Source: Pseudofrankia sp. DC12
GTDB lineage: Bacteria > Actinomycetota > Actinomycetes > Frankiales > Frankiaceae
Direction of reading: 5' to 3'
Length of the DNA stretch: 64,000 bases
NCBI RefSeq assembly: GCF_000966285.1
Contig: NZ_KQ031391.1
Location: 1,095,238 to 1,159,237 of the forward strand
Shown here: piece by piece, positions 7,691-14,597 of the stretch
Layout: every line of letters begins with the position of its first letter
Numbering within the stretch: position 1 is the stretch's first letter
Made by a program: the position numbers and the translations under genes
The notes under the pieces: model-generated
What the model was told of the DNA's origin: nothing
What the model saw: the letters and a program-made list of their open reading frames with translations, nothing else
Databases searched by the model: none

Positions 7691-9739
7691 TCAGGTCGCC
7701 CGGTTGCCGGCCGGCAGCCCGATCGCGCCGGTCGAGTCCGTCGCCTCGGTTGGGTCGACGCCGCCCACGCCACCGACGCCGCCGCCGCCGGCCACGCCAC
7801 CCACGCCGCCGCCGACGCCGGCCACGCCACCCACGCCGCCGCCGACGCCGGCCACGCCACCCACGCCGCCGCCGACGCCGGCCGCGCCGGCCGCGGCGGC
7901 CGCGGCGGCCGCGGCGGCCGCGGCGGCCGCGGCGGCCGCGGCGGCCAGGCCCGCGGCCGTCTCCGCGACGAGGGAGCGGTGCACGGGCTGCTCATTGCCG
8001 CCGCGCAGCCAGGAGACGACCGCCCCGATCACGCAGGCGAGCGCCGCGAACGCGAACGCGAGGTGCAGGCCGTCGCCGAACGGGCCGGAGATCAGGTGTG
8101 GAAAGAACTCCTGCCCGGTCAGGTAGCTGGCCTTGTCCGGCGGCAGGGTCGAGAGGGTCGACGAGCCGATCAGCTGCTGGATCGGGTTGTAGCCGAGGAA
8201 AGCGGCGAAGAGGCTGCCCACCGGCGGAATGCCGGCGATCTCGTGCGCCTTCGCGGCGGGCACCCCCTGGGCGGCCAGGCCCGAGAACAACGTGTGCGGC
8301 AGCGAGGCCGCGAGGCCCAGGCCGATCACCGTGAAGAAGACGCCGATCGAGAGCACCTGCGCGGAGTTCTGGAACGTGTTGAGCATGCCTGCACCGGCGC
8401 CACGCCGGTTCGGCGGCAGACCGTTCATCACGGCCGCGGTGTTCGGGGCGGCGAACAGGCCCATCGACATGCCGATGAGCATCAGGGCGAGCGCGAACCC
8501 GATGTAGTTGAAGTCGATCGGGATGACGTCGAAGATCCCGAAGCCGGCGGCGCTGACCAGCATGCCGACCGTCGCGAAGGGCCGGACGCCGTAGCGGTCG
8601 GACAGCCGGCCGGCGATCGGCCCGGAGATCAGGAAGCCGACCGTCATCGGAATCATGTAGATGCCCGCCCACAGGGGCGTCCGCTCGAAGCTGTAGCCGT
8701 GCAGCGGCAGCCAGATGCCCTGCAGCCAGATGATCAGCATGAACTGCAGGCCACCGCGGGCGAGCGCGCCCAGCAGACCGGCGATCACCCCCATCGTGAA
8801 GCCGCGCCTCTTGAACAGCTCCAGGGCGAACATCGGGTCGCTGACCCTGGTCTCGATGAAGCAGAACCCGGCCAGCACGACGACCCCGCCGATCATGGCG
8901 GTGAGCACCCACGGGTTCGTCCAGCCCATGGTGTGGCCGCCGTAGGGCTGCAGGCCGTAGACGATGCCGACCAGCACCGAGATGAGCCCGACCGCGAAGG
9001 TCAGGTTGCCCCACCAGTCGATCTTGGCTGGGGTGCGCACGCCGTTGTCCCGCAGCTTCACGTACGCCCAGACGGTGCCGAAGACCCCGAACGGCACGGA
9101 GACGATGAACACCAGGCGCCACTCGATCGGGGCCAGCAGACCGCCGATCAGCAGTCCCAGGAACGAGCCGGAGATCGCCGCGACGCCGTTGACGCCGATC
9201 GCGAAGCCACGCTCGTTCGCCGGGAACGCGTCCGCGATGATCGCGGACGAGTTCGCCATCAGCATCGCGCCGCCGACGCCCTGCACCACCCGGACGATGA
9301 TGATCCACAGCGCCGCCGCGTCACCGTGCATCCAGGTGACGGCCAGCAGGATCGACGCGGCCGTGAACACCGCGAACCCGAGGTTGTAACAGCGGACCCG
9401 GCCGAACATGTCGCCGACCCGGCCCAGGCTCACCACCAGCACCGACGTTACGAGCATGAAGCCCATCAGGATCCACAGGAAGTACGAGGTGTTGCCCGGG
9501 GCCAGCGGATCAATGCCGATCCCGCGGAAGATGTCCGGCAACGCGATCAGCAGGATCGACGCGTTGACCGTGGCCATCAGGATGCCGATGGTTGTGTTGA
9601 TCAGCACGGTCCACTTGTAGCCATCACCCCGGCCGCCCGCACCTCCCGGTGGCGACGCCGCGCTCCGTAGTCGTGACCCGGTCCCGTTCAGCGCTGTGCT
9701 CTCCGACGCCGTCACGACTCCCGACGCTACTACCTCCAT
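7691..9739 (-). CDS. DHA2-type MFS efflux transporter with repeat tail
   Basis: A 682-residue inner-membrane drug:H+ antiporter (EmrB/QacA type) with about 14 hydrophobic helices starting at WTVLINTTIGILMATVNASI. The motif A-like loop GRVGDMFGRVR and the motif C-like helix with AISGSFLGLLIGG are present. From about residue 597 the protein becomes a run of some 23 alanines and then glycine/valine repeats (GVGGGVGGVA three times), a tail not expected in the family and encoded by tandem DNA repeats. The ATG 9739 sits inside a palindrome, so a GTG at 9715 is an alternative start. Operon with merR. Confidence 0.88.
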   Translation of the reverse strand: MEVVASGVVTASESTALNGTGSRLRSAASPPGGAGGRGDGYKWTVLINTTIGILMATVNASILLIALPDIFRGIGIDPLAPGNTSYFLWILMGFMLVTSVLVVSLGRVGDMFGRVRCYNLGFAVFTAASILLAVTWMHGDAAALWIIIVRVVQGVGGAMLMANSSAIIADAFPANERGFAIGVNGVAAISGSFLGLLIGGLLAPIEWRLVFIVSVPFGVFGTVWAYVKLRDNGVRTPAKIDWWGNLTFAVGLISVLVGIVYGLQPYGGHTMGWTNPWVLTAMIGGVVVLAGFCFIETRVSDPMFALELFKRRGFTMGVIAGLLGALARGGLQFMLIIWLQGIWLPLHGYSFERTPLWAGIYMIPMTVGFLISGPIAGRLSDRYGVRPFATVGMLVSAAGFGIFDVIPIDFNYIGFALALMLIGMSMGLFAAPNTAAVMNGLPPNRRGAGAGMLNTFQNSAQVLSIGVFFTVIGLGLAASLPHTLFSGLAAQGVPAAKAHEIAGIPPVGSLFAAFLGYNPIQQLIGSSTLSTLPPDKASYLTGQEFFPHLISGPFGDGLHLAFAFAALACVIGAVVSWLRGGNEQPVHRSLVAETAAGLAAAAAAAAAAAAAAAAAAAGAAGVGGGVGGVAGVGGGVGGVAGVGGGVGGVAGGGGVGGVGGVDPTEATDSTGAIGLPAGNRAT
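7791..7880. repeat. Three exact 30-bp tandem repeats
   Basis: Copies at 7791-7820, 7821-7850 and 7851-7880 are identical. They encode the Gly/Val-rich tail of the efflux pump (ten residues per unit), so copy-number change keeps the frame. Confidence 0.9.
7891..7944. repeat. Six 9-bp tandem repeats encoding polyalanine
   Basis: The unit CCGCGGCGG is repeated six times without error. On the minus strand each unit is three alanine codons of the pump tail. The period is three codons, so slippage is frame-neutral. Confidence 0.9.
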
Positions 9740-9757
9740 CTCACGTCAACGTGAGAT
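9738..9757. promoter_or_regulatory. Candidate MerR operator at pump start
   Basis: ATCTCACGT and ACGTGAGAT are perfect inverted repeats separated by CA, overlapping the first two bases of the annotated start codon. The core CTCACGT-ACGTGAG resembles operators of actinobacterial MerR regulators such as the tipA promoter site (from memory). This suggests control of the pump by the MerR protein encoded downstream, and that translation may really begin later, for example at GTG 9715. Confidence 0.6.
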
Positions 9758-9833
9758 CTGGGCCGCCTTCTCCCTCACACTCGCGCCCCCGACCGACTCG
9801 ACCGTCCGGCCCGAGGCGCCGGTGCCGTATCAG

Positions 9834-9907
9834 GCTCGACCGCGGGCGCGCGACGGCAATGCCGCGCCGGGCTCGACCGCGGGCGCGCGACGGCAATGCC
9901 GCGCCGG
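9834..9907. repeat. 37-bp direct tandem repeat
   Basis: Bases 9834-9870 and 9871-9907 are identical; a third, degenerate copy starts at 9908 and a fourth short one near 9953 (GCTCGATCGC). Non-coding. Tandem duplication by slippage is the simplest origin. Confidence 0.85.
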
Positions 9908-10065
9908 GCTCGACCGCGCGACGCGCGGTGCACGGCGCCAGTACCGCGACGGGCTCGATCGCACGGCACTCCGCACCCGGCGCCAGTTCCGCCACCCTCG
10001 AGCACCGACCCCGCAGCCAGCCCGACCTCATCCCCCGCGCCCAGCCCCCAAACTGGTCAAATTCC

Positions 10066-10236
10066 CCTGCGCAGCCAGTGATCAAGGTGGCCTTCCGCCC
10101 CACCAGGACGCTTTGATCACTCGTTGCGCAGGCAAAACGACGTCGTATACCCCAATTTGTCGCCTTTTTTCCTGCGCAGTTCTCGATCAAGATGCCGCAG
10201 TTGCCCAGCCAGCCGGATGATCGGCGTCTGCGCAGG
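10066..10236. repeat. Pair of REP-like palindromic elements
   Basis: Element A has arms 10066-10087 and 10111-10132, each built of CCTGCGCA, a short variable part and GTGATCA, inverted around a 23-base loop with few mismatches. Element B (10171-10236) has the same plan: CCTGCGCAG then CGATCAAG at 10171-10192, and the inverted copy ending CTGCGCAGG at 10236. Four copies of one motif in two hairpins look like a dispersed intergenic repeat family (REP or small MITE). Confidence 0.7.
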
Positions 10237-10338
10237 CAAATCGGCGCCACGGATCGGCCGGGACCGCAACAGCGAGCCAGGCGCAGTCTGGGCAAGCCGG
10301 GAGACCGGCCGGTGTCCGGCGGTCAATGACGTACCGGC

Positions 10339-11283
10339 TTAGAAGGTCGCGGGAGGAGTCGCCAACAGGGCAGCTACCTGCGCGACGATCCAGCCGGGCC
10401 GGTGCTCCACATCCCGCCAGGTGACGCGCTGCAACCGCCAGTGGAGCCTGACCAGCGCGTTCTGTCGATCACGATCGCGATACGCGGGGGCAGGGGCCGA
10501 GTGATATCCGACGCCGTCAGCTTCCAGGCACACCCTGCGGGACGGCCAGGCCAGGTCGACTCGGGCCACGAACGCGCCCTCGTCGCTGAAAATCCGGTAC
10601 TGCAATTCCTCGGGCCGAAGGCCCGCATCTGCGACGATCAGGCGAACGTGGGTCTCGAGCGGCGATTCGGACCGCCTATCCACCTCCGCGAGCCAAGGAC
10701 GACGGCCGGCCGCGCCGCGCCGGCCGAACATCTGCGCGAGAACCGGCCCCATGTCAGGAACCCAGCCCGCTCGCAACCCGGCATCGAGTGCCGCCACCGC
10801 ATGCGCCCGGTCGAACGACAGCGCGAGGTCCGCGAGCGTCCGCGCCGGCGACGTCATGGGTATTCCAGCCAGGCTGTGAACGTCCCGGGCCTCGATCTCG
10901 CCGACATGGATGACGGCCCCCGAGAAAGGATCTCGCGTACCGCGGCGGCCGACCAACAGATGCACGGGCTCCGCGGGCCCGGCCAACGGAAGCGCGTCCA
11001 GGCCGGCAAGCCGGGCCGCCGTGACTCCGCAGACCACCGCGTCCGGCCGCCGGTGAATCACCGCGCGCGCCCGTCCCCGCACCGGATCGGCGCCGGGGAC
11101 CAGGTAGGTCGCCCGAGCCGCCCGCGCCCACGCGCCAGAGCGGACCAGCCACCTGAGCCGCCCCTCGCTGAGCCCGGCCTGCAATGCCTGCTGGCGGGTG
11201 ATCATTCCGTCCTGGCTGCGGGCCACCCGGAGGGACTCGGCCAGGGTCAGGTCCGCCTGTGGCCGGCGTTCTCGATCTGTCAC
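10339..11283 (-). CDS. AbiEi-like HTH plus DUF559/Vsr-type endonuclease-fold protein
   Basis: A 314-residue protein common in actinobacteria. The N-terminal 65 residues (GMITRQQALQAGLSEGRLRW, LVRSGAWARAARATYLVPG) match the winged-helix domain seen in AbiEi antitoxin-like proteins. The C-terminal part has a PD-(D/E)XK nuclease pattern: SPLETHVR, then RVDLAWPSRRVCLEADGVGY and the DRDRQN/LHWRLQRVTWRDV block of DUF559. No partner toxin is adjacent. The biological role of these proteins is not known; DNA repair or defence are both possible. The stop is close to the repeat-rich gap. Confidence 0.75.
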   Translation of the reverse strand: MTDRERRPQADLTLAESLRVARSQDGMITRQQALQAGLSEGRLRWLVRSGAWARAARATYLVPGADPVRGRARAVIHRRPDAVVCGVTAARLAGLDALPLAGPAEPVHLLVGRRGTRDPFSGAVIHVGEIEARDVHSLAGIPMTSPARTLADLALSFDRAHAVAALDAGLRAGWVPDMGPVLAQMFGRRGAAGRRPWLAEVDRRSESPLETHVRLIVADAGLRPEELQYRIFSDEGAFVARVDLAWPSRRVCLEADGVGYHSAPAPAYRDRDRQNALVRLHWRLQRVTWRDVEHRPGWIVAQVAALLATPPATF

Positions 11284-11599
11284 GGCCCCAAAGGCTGCGC
11301 GACCGAGCCAGGGCAGGCAAGCCAGTCACCGCGGCTGTGGACAAGCAGCGAGGCGGTGGAAAACGCCTCGGGCCCGACCGGCCGGGAGCACCCGGACACC
11401 GGTCCGACACCGGCGACATTCGCCGACGACCTGCGGACGCGGGGGCCTGAGAAACCGACGGGGCACGGTCAGTCCTGGGGACAAGCCTCGACGTCCACCG
11501 ACCTGGGGACACGCTCCGGCCCCGGCACAGCCCTCGGCTCGACGTTCGATCGACCCGAAGTGCGTCGACGCCAGATTTCTCTGCCCAAAGTCAGAGGAT
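11284..11599. other. 316-bp divergent promoter region
   Basis: Lies between the endonuclease-like gene (left) and the MarR-GNAT gene (right), both transcribed away from it. No coding frame was recognised. A 9-base match to the DnaA box (TTGTCCACA, minus strand) at 11336-11344 is isolated. Two TGGGGACA words near 11477 and 11505 are similar to it but imperfect. Confidence 0.6.
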
Positions 11600-12511
11600 A
11601 TGGAGGATGCGACGGCGGTGGTGCGGCGGTTCAACCGGGCGTACACGCAGCGGATCGGCGCGCTGGAGGAGTCGTTTCTCGGATTGGGGCTGCCGCTCGG
11701 GACCGCGCGGCTGCTGTTCGAGATCGGGTCGGGGCCCACGACGACGCAGAAGTTGCGGGCGCGCCTCGGTCTGGACTCGGGATATCTGAGCCGCCTGCTG
11801 CGCCGGCTGGAGGACGACAGGCTGATCGCCGTCAAGCCGGACCCGCAGGACCGCAGACGCCGGTGCGTCGGCGTGACCGAGGCTGGGCGGCGGCGCTGGC
11901 GGGAGCTGGAGGAGCGGTCCGAGGAGCGGTCCGAGGAGCGGTCCGAGGACCGTGCCCGCCGGCTGGTCGAGCCCCTCTCCGCGCGGCCGCGGGCCCGGCT
12001 GGCCGCGGCGCTGGCCGAGGCCGACCTGCTGGTCCGTGCGGCCACGGTGACGTTCGCCGCGGTCGACCCGGCCGGGCCGGTGGCTCAGGCCGCGGTCGGC
12101 CGCTACTTCGCCGAGATCGGCCGCCGGTTCGGCTTCGACGCGAGCGGAGAGCCCGAGAAGGACGCCGCCGACCTGGCCCGGCCGCGCGGGATTCTGCTGG
12201 TGGCCTGCGACGACGGCGAGCCGGTCGCCTGCGGCGGCGTGCGGGCTATCGCCGACGGTGTCGGCGAGGTGAAGCGCATGTGGGTCGACGACGCCTGGCG
12301 CGGGGCGGGCCTCGGCTCCCGGCTGCTGCTCGAGATCGAGGCCGCCGCCCGCGCGCTGGGCCACCGGTCCGCCCGCCTCGACACCAATGGGGCGCTCGTC
12401 GAGGCGATCGCGCTGTACGAGCGTTGCGGCTACCGCCGCACCGCCCGCTACAACGACAGCCCCTGGGCCACCCACTTCTTCGAGAAGGCCCTCGACCCGG
12501 CTGACGGGTGA
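11600..12511 (+). CDS. MarR-GNAT fusion regulator/acetyltransferase
   Basis: A 303-residue two-domain protein. Residues about 5-100 are a MarR winged helix (GPTTTQKLRARLGLDSGYLS recognition region, KPDPQDRRRRCVGVTEAGRR wing). Residues about 150-300 are a GNAT fold with the acetyl-CoA loop VDDAWRGAGLGSRLL and the terminal YERCGYRRTARYND. In between, EERS is repeated three times from a 12-bp DNA repeat at 11909-11944. MarR-GNAT fusions are known in actinobacteria; substrate here unknown. The ATG at 11600 follows AGAGG closely. A longer upstream frame lacks support. Confidence 0.88.
   Translation: MEDATAVVRRFNRAYTQRIGALEESFLGLGLPLGTARLLFEIGSGPTTTQKLRARLGLDSGYLSRLLRRLEDDRLIAVKPDPQDRRRRCVGVTEAGRRRWRELEERSEERSEERSEDRARRLVEPLSARPRARLAAALAEADLLVRAATVTFAAVDPAGPVAQAAVGRYFAEIGRRFGFDASGEPEKDAADLARPRGILLVACDDGEPVACGGVRAIADGVGEVKRMWVDDAWRGAGLGSRLLLEIEAAARALGHRSARLDTNGALVEAIALYERCGYRRTARYNDSPWATHFFEKALDPADG
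11909..11944. repeat. 12-bp tandem repeat, three copies, in-frame
   Basis: GAGGAGCGGTCC occurs three times in a row, giving (EERS)3 in the linker between the MarR and GNAT domains. Slippage would change linker length by four residues at a time. Confidence 0.9.
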
Positions 12512-12539
12512 GCCCCCGGCGCCGGATGACGGCCCGGCG

Positions 12540-13022
12540 TCACAGGCGGGTGAGGACGGCCTCGCACGAGCTGACGTCGACGCCGCGCTTGGGCTCGACG
12601 TCGAGGTTGCGGATGACGCCGTCCTCGATCACGGCCGCGTAGCGCTGGGAGCGGACGCCGAGGCCGGCCGCGGTCATGTCACCCGTGAGGCCCATGGCCT
12701 CGGCGAACTTCGCGCTGCCGTCGGCGACCATCACGATCTTGCCACCGACGCCCTGCGACGCGGCCCAGGCCTGCATCACCCAGGGGTCGTTCACCGAGAC
12801 GCAGGCGATCTTGTCGACGCCCTTCGACGCGAGCTCGTCCGCCTGGGCCACGAACCCCGGCAGGTGGATCCTCGAACAGCCGGGCGTGAACGCACCCGGA
12901 ACCGCGAACAGCACCACCTTGCCGGAGCCGAGCAGCTCGGCGCTGCGGACGGTCACCGGCCCCTCCTCGCCCATCAGCTGGACCTCGACATCCGGAACCT
13001 GATCGCCCACCGCGACCGACAT
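12540..13022 (-). CDS. Peroxiredoxin (Prx5/redoxin family)
   Basis: A 160-residue thiol peroxidase that reduces hydrogen peroxide and organic peroxides. The peroxidatic cysteine is Cys49 in VPGAFTPGCS, and the following SVNDPWVMQAW block is typical of the Prx5-like subgroup. A second cysteine near the C-terminus (DVSSCEAVLTRL) could act as resolving residue. Start 13022 has GGAGG at correct spacing; the frame extends to 13076 without support. Single gene, divergent from the SGNH fragment. Confidence 0.93.
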   Translation of the reverse strand: MSVAVGDQVPDVEVQLMGEEGPVTVRSAELLGSGKVVLFAVPGAFTPGCSRIHLPGFVAQADELASKGVDKIACVSVNDPWVMQAWAASQGVGGKIVMVADGSAKFAEAMGLTGDMTAAGLGVRSQRYAAVIEDGVIRNLDVEPKRGVDVSSCEAVLTRL

Positions 13023-13172
13023 GAGCCCGCCTCCAGTCCAGTCGAGGCACATCACCATCGACAGCCATCTCGCCAACGGTCCCGCAGGGCCGCGCTGAAC
13101 GCAGACTATGTGGGGAGGCAGACGGTAGCGCGGCGGCGGAACGTCGCTTCCGAGAATCGGAGCGTGTCCGGT

Positions 13173-13754
13173 ATGGGTGAGGTTGGCCGTGGCTTCAGCC
13201 TCAGGAGACGGCTGCGGAAGGCGTTACGGGTCACCGTGGGGGGACTCGCCGTCGCGGTCACCGCGGCGGCCTGCGGAGGCTCGGGCGCGGCGGGCGGCAA
13301 GACGTCCGCGGACCCGCGGACCCGGATCATGATCATCGGCGACTCGCTCACTCAGGGGACGGCCGGCGACTACACCTGGCGCTACCGGCTGGCCGCGCAT
13401 CTGTCGCTCTCGGCGCCCGGCCGGGTCGACTTCGTCGGCACCCGCGACGACGTGCACGACAACGTCTCCGACACGGCCGGCTCACACGCGTACCTCGACC
13501 CGATGTTCGACAGGCAGCACTCGTCCGTCTGGGGCGACTCGCTCTACCTGGAGAACCCCAAGGTCGAGGGTGTGCTGAAGCAGGTTCCGGCCGACGTGGT
13601 CCTGCTCGGCGGGAACGACCTGGAGTTCCGGACGAACGCGCCGCAGACGGTCGCCAAGATCAAACAGTTCCTCGACAACGCCCGCAAGGCCAGCCCGAGG
13701 CTCACCTTCGTGCTCGGCCACGTAGGGCCAGCCGGGGCCCGCGGCTGGCCCTAG
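13173..13754 (+). pseudogene. SGNH/GDSL hydrolase lipoprotein, C-terminally truncated
   Basis: A 193-residue remainder of a secreted SGNH hydrolase. The N-terminus has a Tat/Sec-like signal with lipobox (VTAAACGG), then the catalytic block I IIGDSLTQG and block III LLGGNDLEF. The block V Asp-x-x-His that completes the triad should follow, but the frame ends FVLGHVGPAGARGWP at 13754, exactly in a perfect hairpin. The family is normally longer, so the 3' part is missing. ATG 13173 has GGAG ten bases upstream; GTG 13164 is an alternative. Whether the product is stable is unknown. Confidence 0.7.
13723..13753. terminator. Perfect 12-bp hairpin between convergent genes
   Basis: TAGGGCCAGCCG and CGGCTGGCCCTA are exact inverted repeats around a seven-base loop. 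It spans the last codons of the SGNH fragment and the stop region of the convergent gene, so it could terminate transcription from both sides. No U-tract, as usual for high-G+C actinobacteria. Confidence 0.65.
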
Positions 13755-14419
13755 GAACGCGGCTCCACGTACGGGTGGACGTAGAAGCCATCGTAGAACG
13801 GGGTGAACCAGGCGCTGATCGGGTCCGCGGCCCGGGAGCCGCCGAGCCCGGGGGCCTCGTCGAAAAGGCGCAGGTGCGCGTCGTTCTCGAAGGCCTGCTC
13901 CTCGAAGAACTGGTAGCGCGCCCGTGGGTCGTCGTCGAGCCCGTAACGGTCGAGCAGGCTCGCCGCCTCCTCGACGACCAGGTAGAGGGCCAGCTGCTCC
14001 GCGAGGCAGGCGATCGGGATCCAGTCCGGCTCGGCCAGCCGGCCGGTGACGCTGACCGTCGCGACCAGCAGCTTCTTGGCGAACTCGACCGTGTAGTGAT
14101 GGCCGTATGCCGGCGGCAGCCGCAGCAGCGGCCCGTCCACCAGGAGGTCGGACGCGACGCGCGTGCTGGTGGACAGCAGCGCGGCGATGTCCGCGCACAG
14201 GTCGTCGACGAACGTCGTACACGCCGTGACCAGCGCGCCGGCGGCGACCACGGAGTGGTCGCCCTCGGTGCCAGGCTCCGGCTCCCGGGAGGTCCGGGGA
14301 CCGGCGGCGTCCAACACGAACGTGTCGACGTCGAAGGCCCGCAGCGAGCGCGCCGCCCGCCGCATGTGCGCCGCCGCGTCCGCGCGCGCCTCGACGTCCA
14401 CCCGCCCACGCCGCCCCAC
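13751..14419 (-). CDS. Hypothetical protein
   Basis: A 222-residue acidic, mostly helical protein that I do not recognise. It contains LLVDGPLLRLPPAYGHHYTV and AWFTPFYDGFYVHPYVEPRS at the end, with no signal peptide or membrane helix. GTG 14419 is favoured because GAGGAG lies just upstream; the frame reaches 14521. It overlaps the hairpin shared with the SGNH fragment. Coding character is good (strong third-position G+C). Confidence 0.65.
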   Translation of the reverse strand: MGRRGRVDVEARADAAAHMRRAARSLRAFDVDTFVLDAAGPRTSREPEPGTEGDHSVVAAGALVTACTTFVDDLCADIAALLSTSTRVASDLLVDGPLLRLPPAYGHHYTVEFAKKLLVATVSVTGRLAEPDWIPIACLAEQLALYLVVEEAASLLDRYGLDDDPRARYQFFEEQAFENDAHLRLFDEAPGLGGSRAADPISAWFTPFYDGFYVHPYVEPRS

Positions 14420-14597
14420 TGTGATCTCCTCATCTCGCGCCGGGCGCCTGCCGCGCCCGCTCGAACCCGGCGCCAACCATAGCGATTCGGGCGAATCGCC
14501 GGCCAGTGCGAGCCCGCCCATCGGCTCCGGCCGAGGCGTCGCATCCCGCCGGTCCCGGCCCGCGGGCAGCGCGGATGCCGGGCCGGCGGAGACGCTG

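Larger units (their letters stand above)
9758..10338. other. 581-bp gap with repeats, no gene seen
   Basis: No frame with convincing codon use. It holds two exact 37-bp tandem copies plus degenerate ones, two palindromic elements (listed separately) and a relatively A+T-rich segment around 10150-10170. It separates the pump promoter from the 3' end of the endonuclease-like gene. Confidence 0.7.

Noticed and set aside
7791-7946. CRISPR-like periodic repeats
   Set aside because: Repeats are contiguous without unique spacers, are coding, and have no cas genes nearby.
7625-9670. Long plus-strand open frame of 681 codons opposite the MFS gene
   Set aside because: It is a high-G+C shadow. Its product is Arg/Asp/His-rich with no domain, while the minus strand encodes a clear 14-helix transporter.
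11336-11344. Perfect DnaA box, possible origin
   Set aside because: Single isolated 9-mer between two ordinary genes, with no cluster, no dnaA or dnaN and no A+T-rich element.
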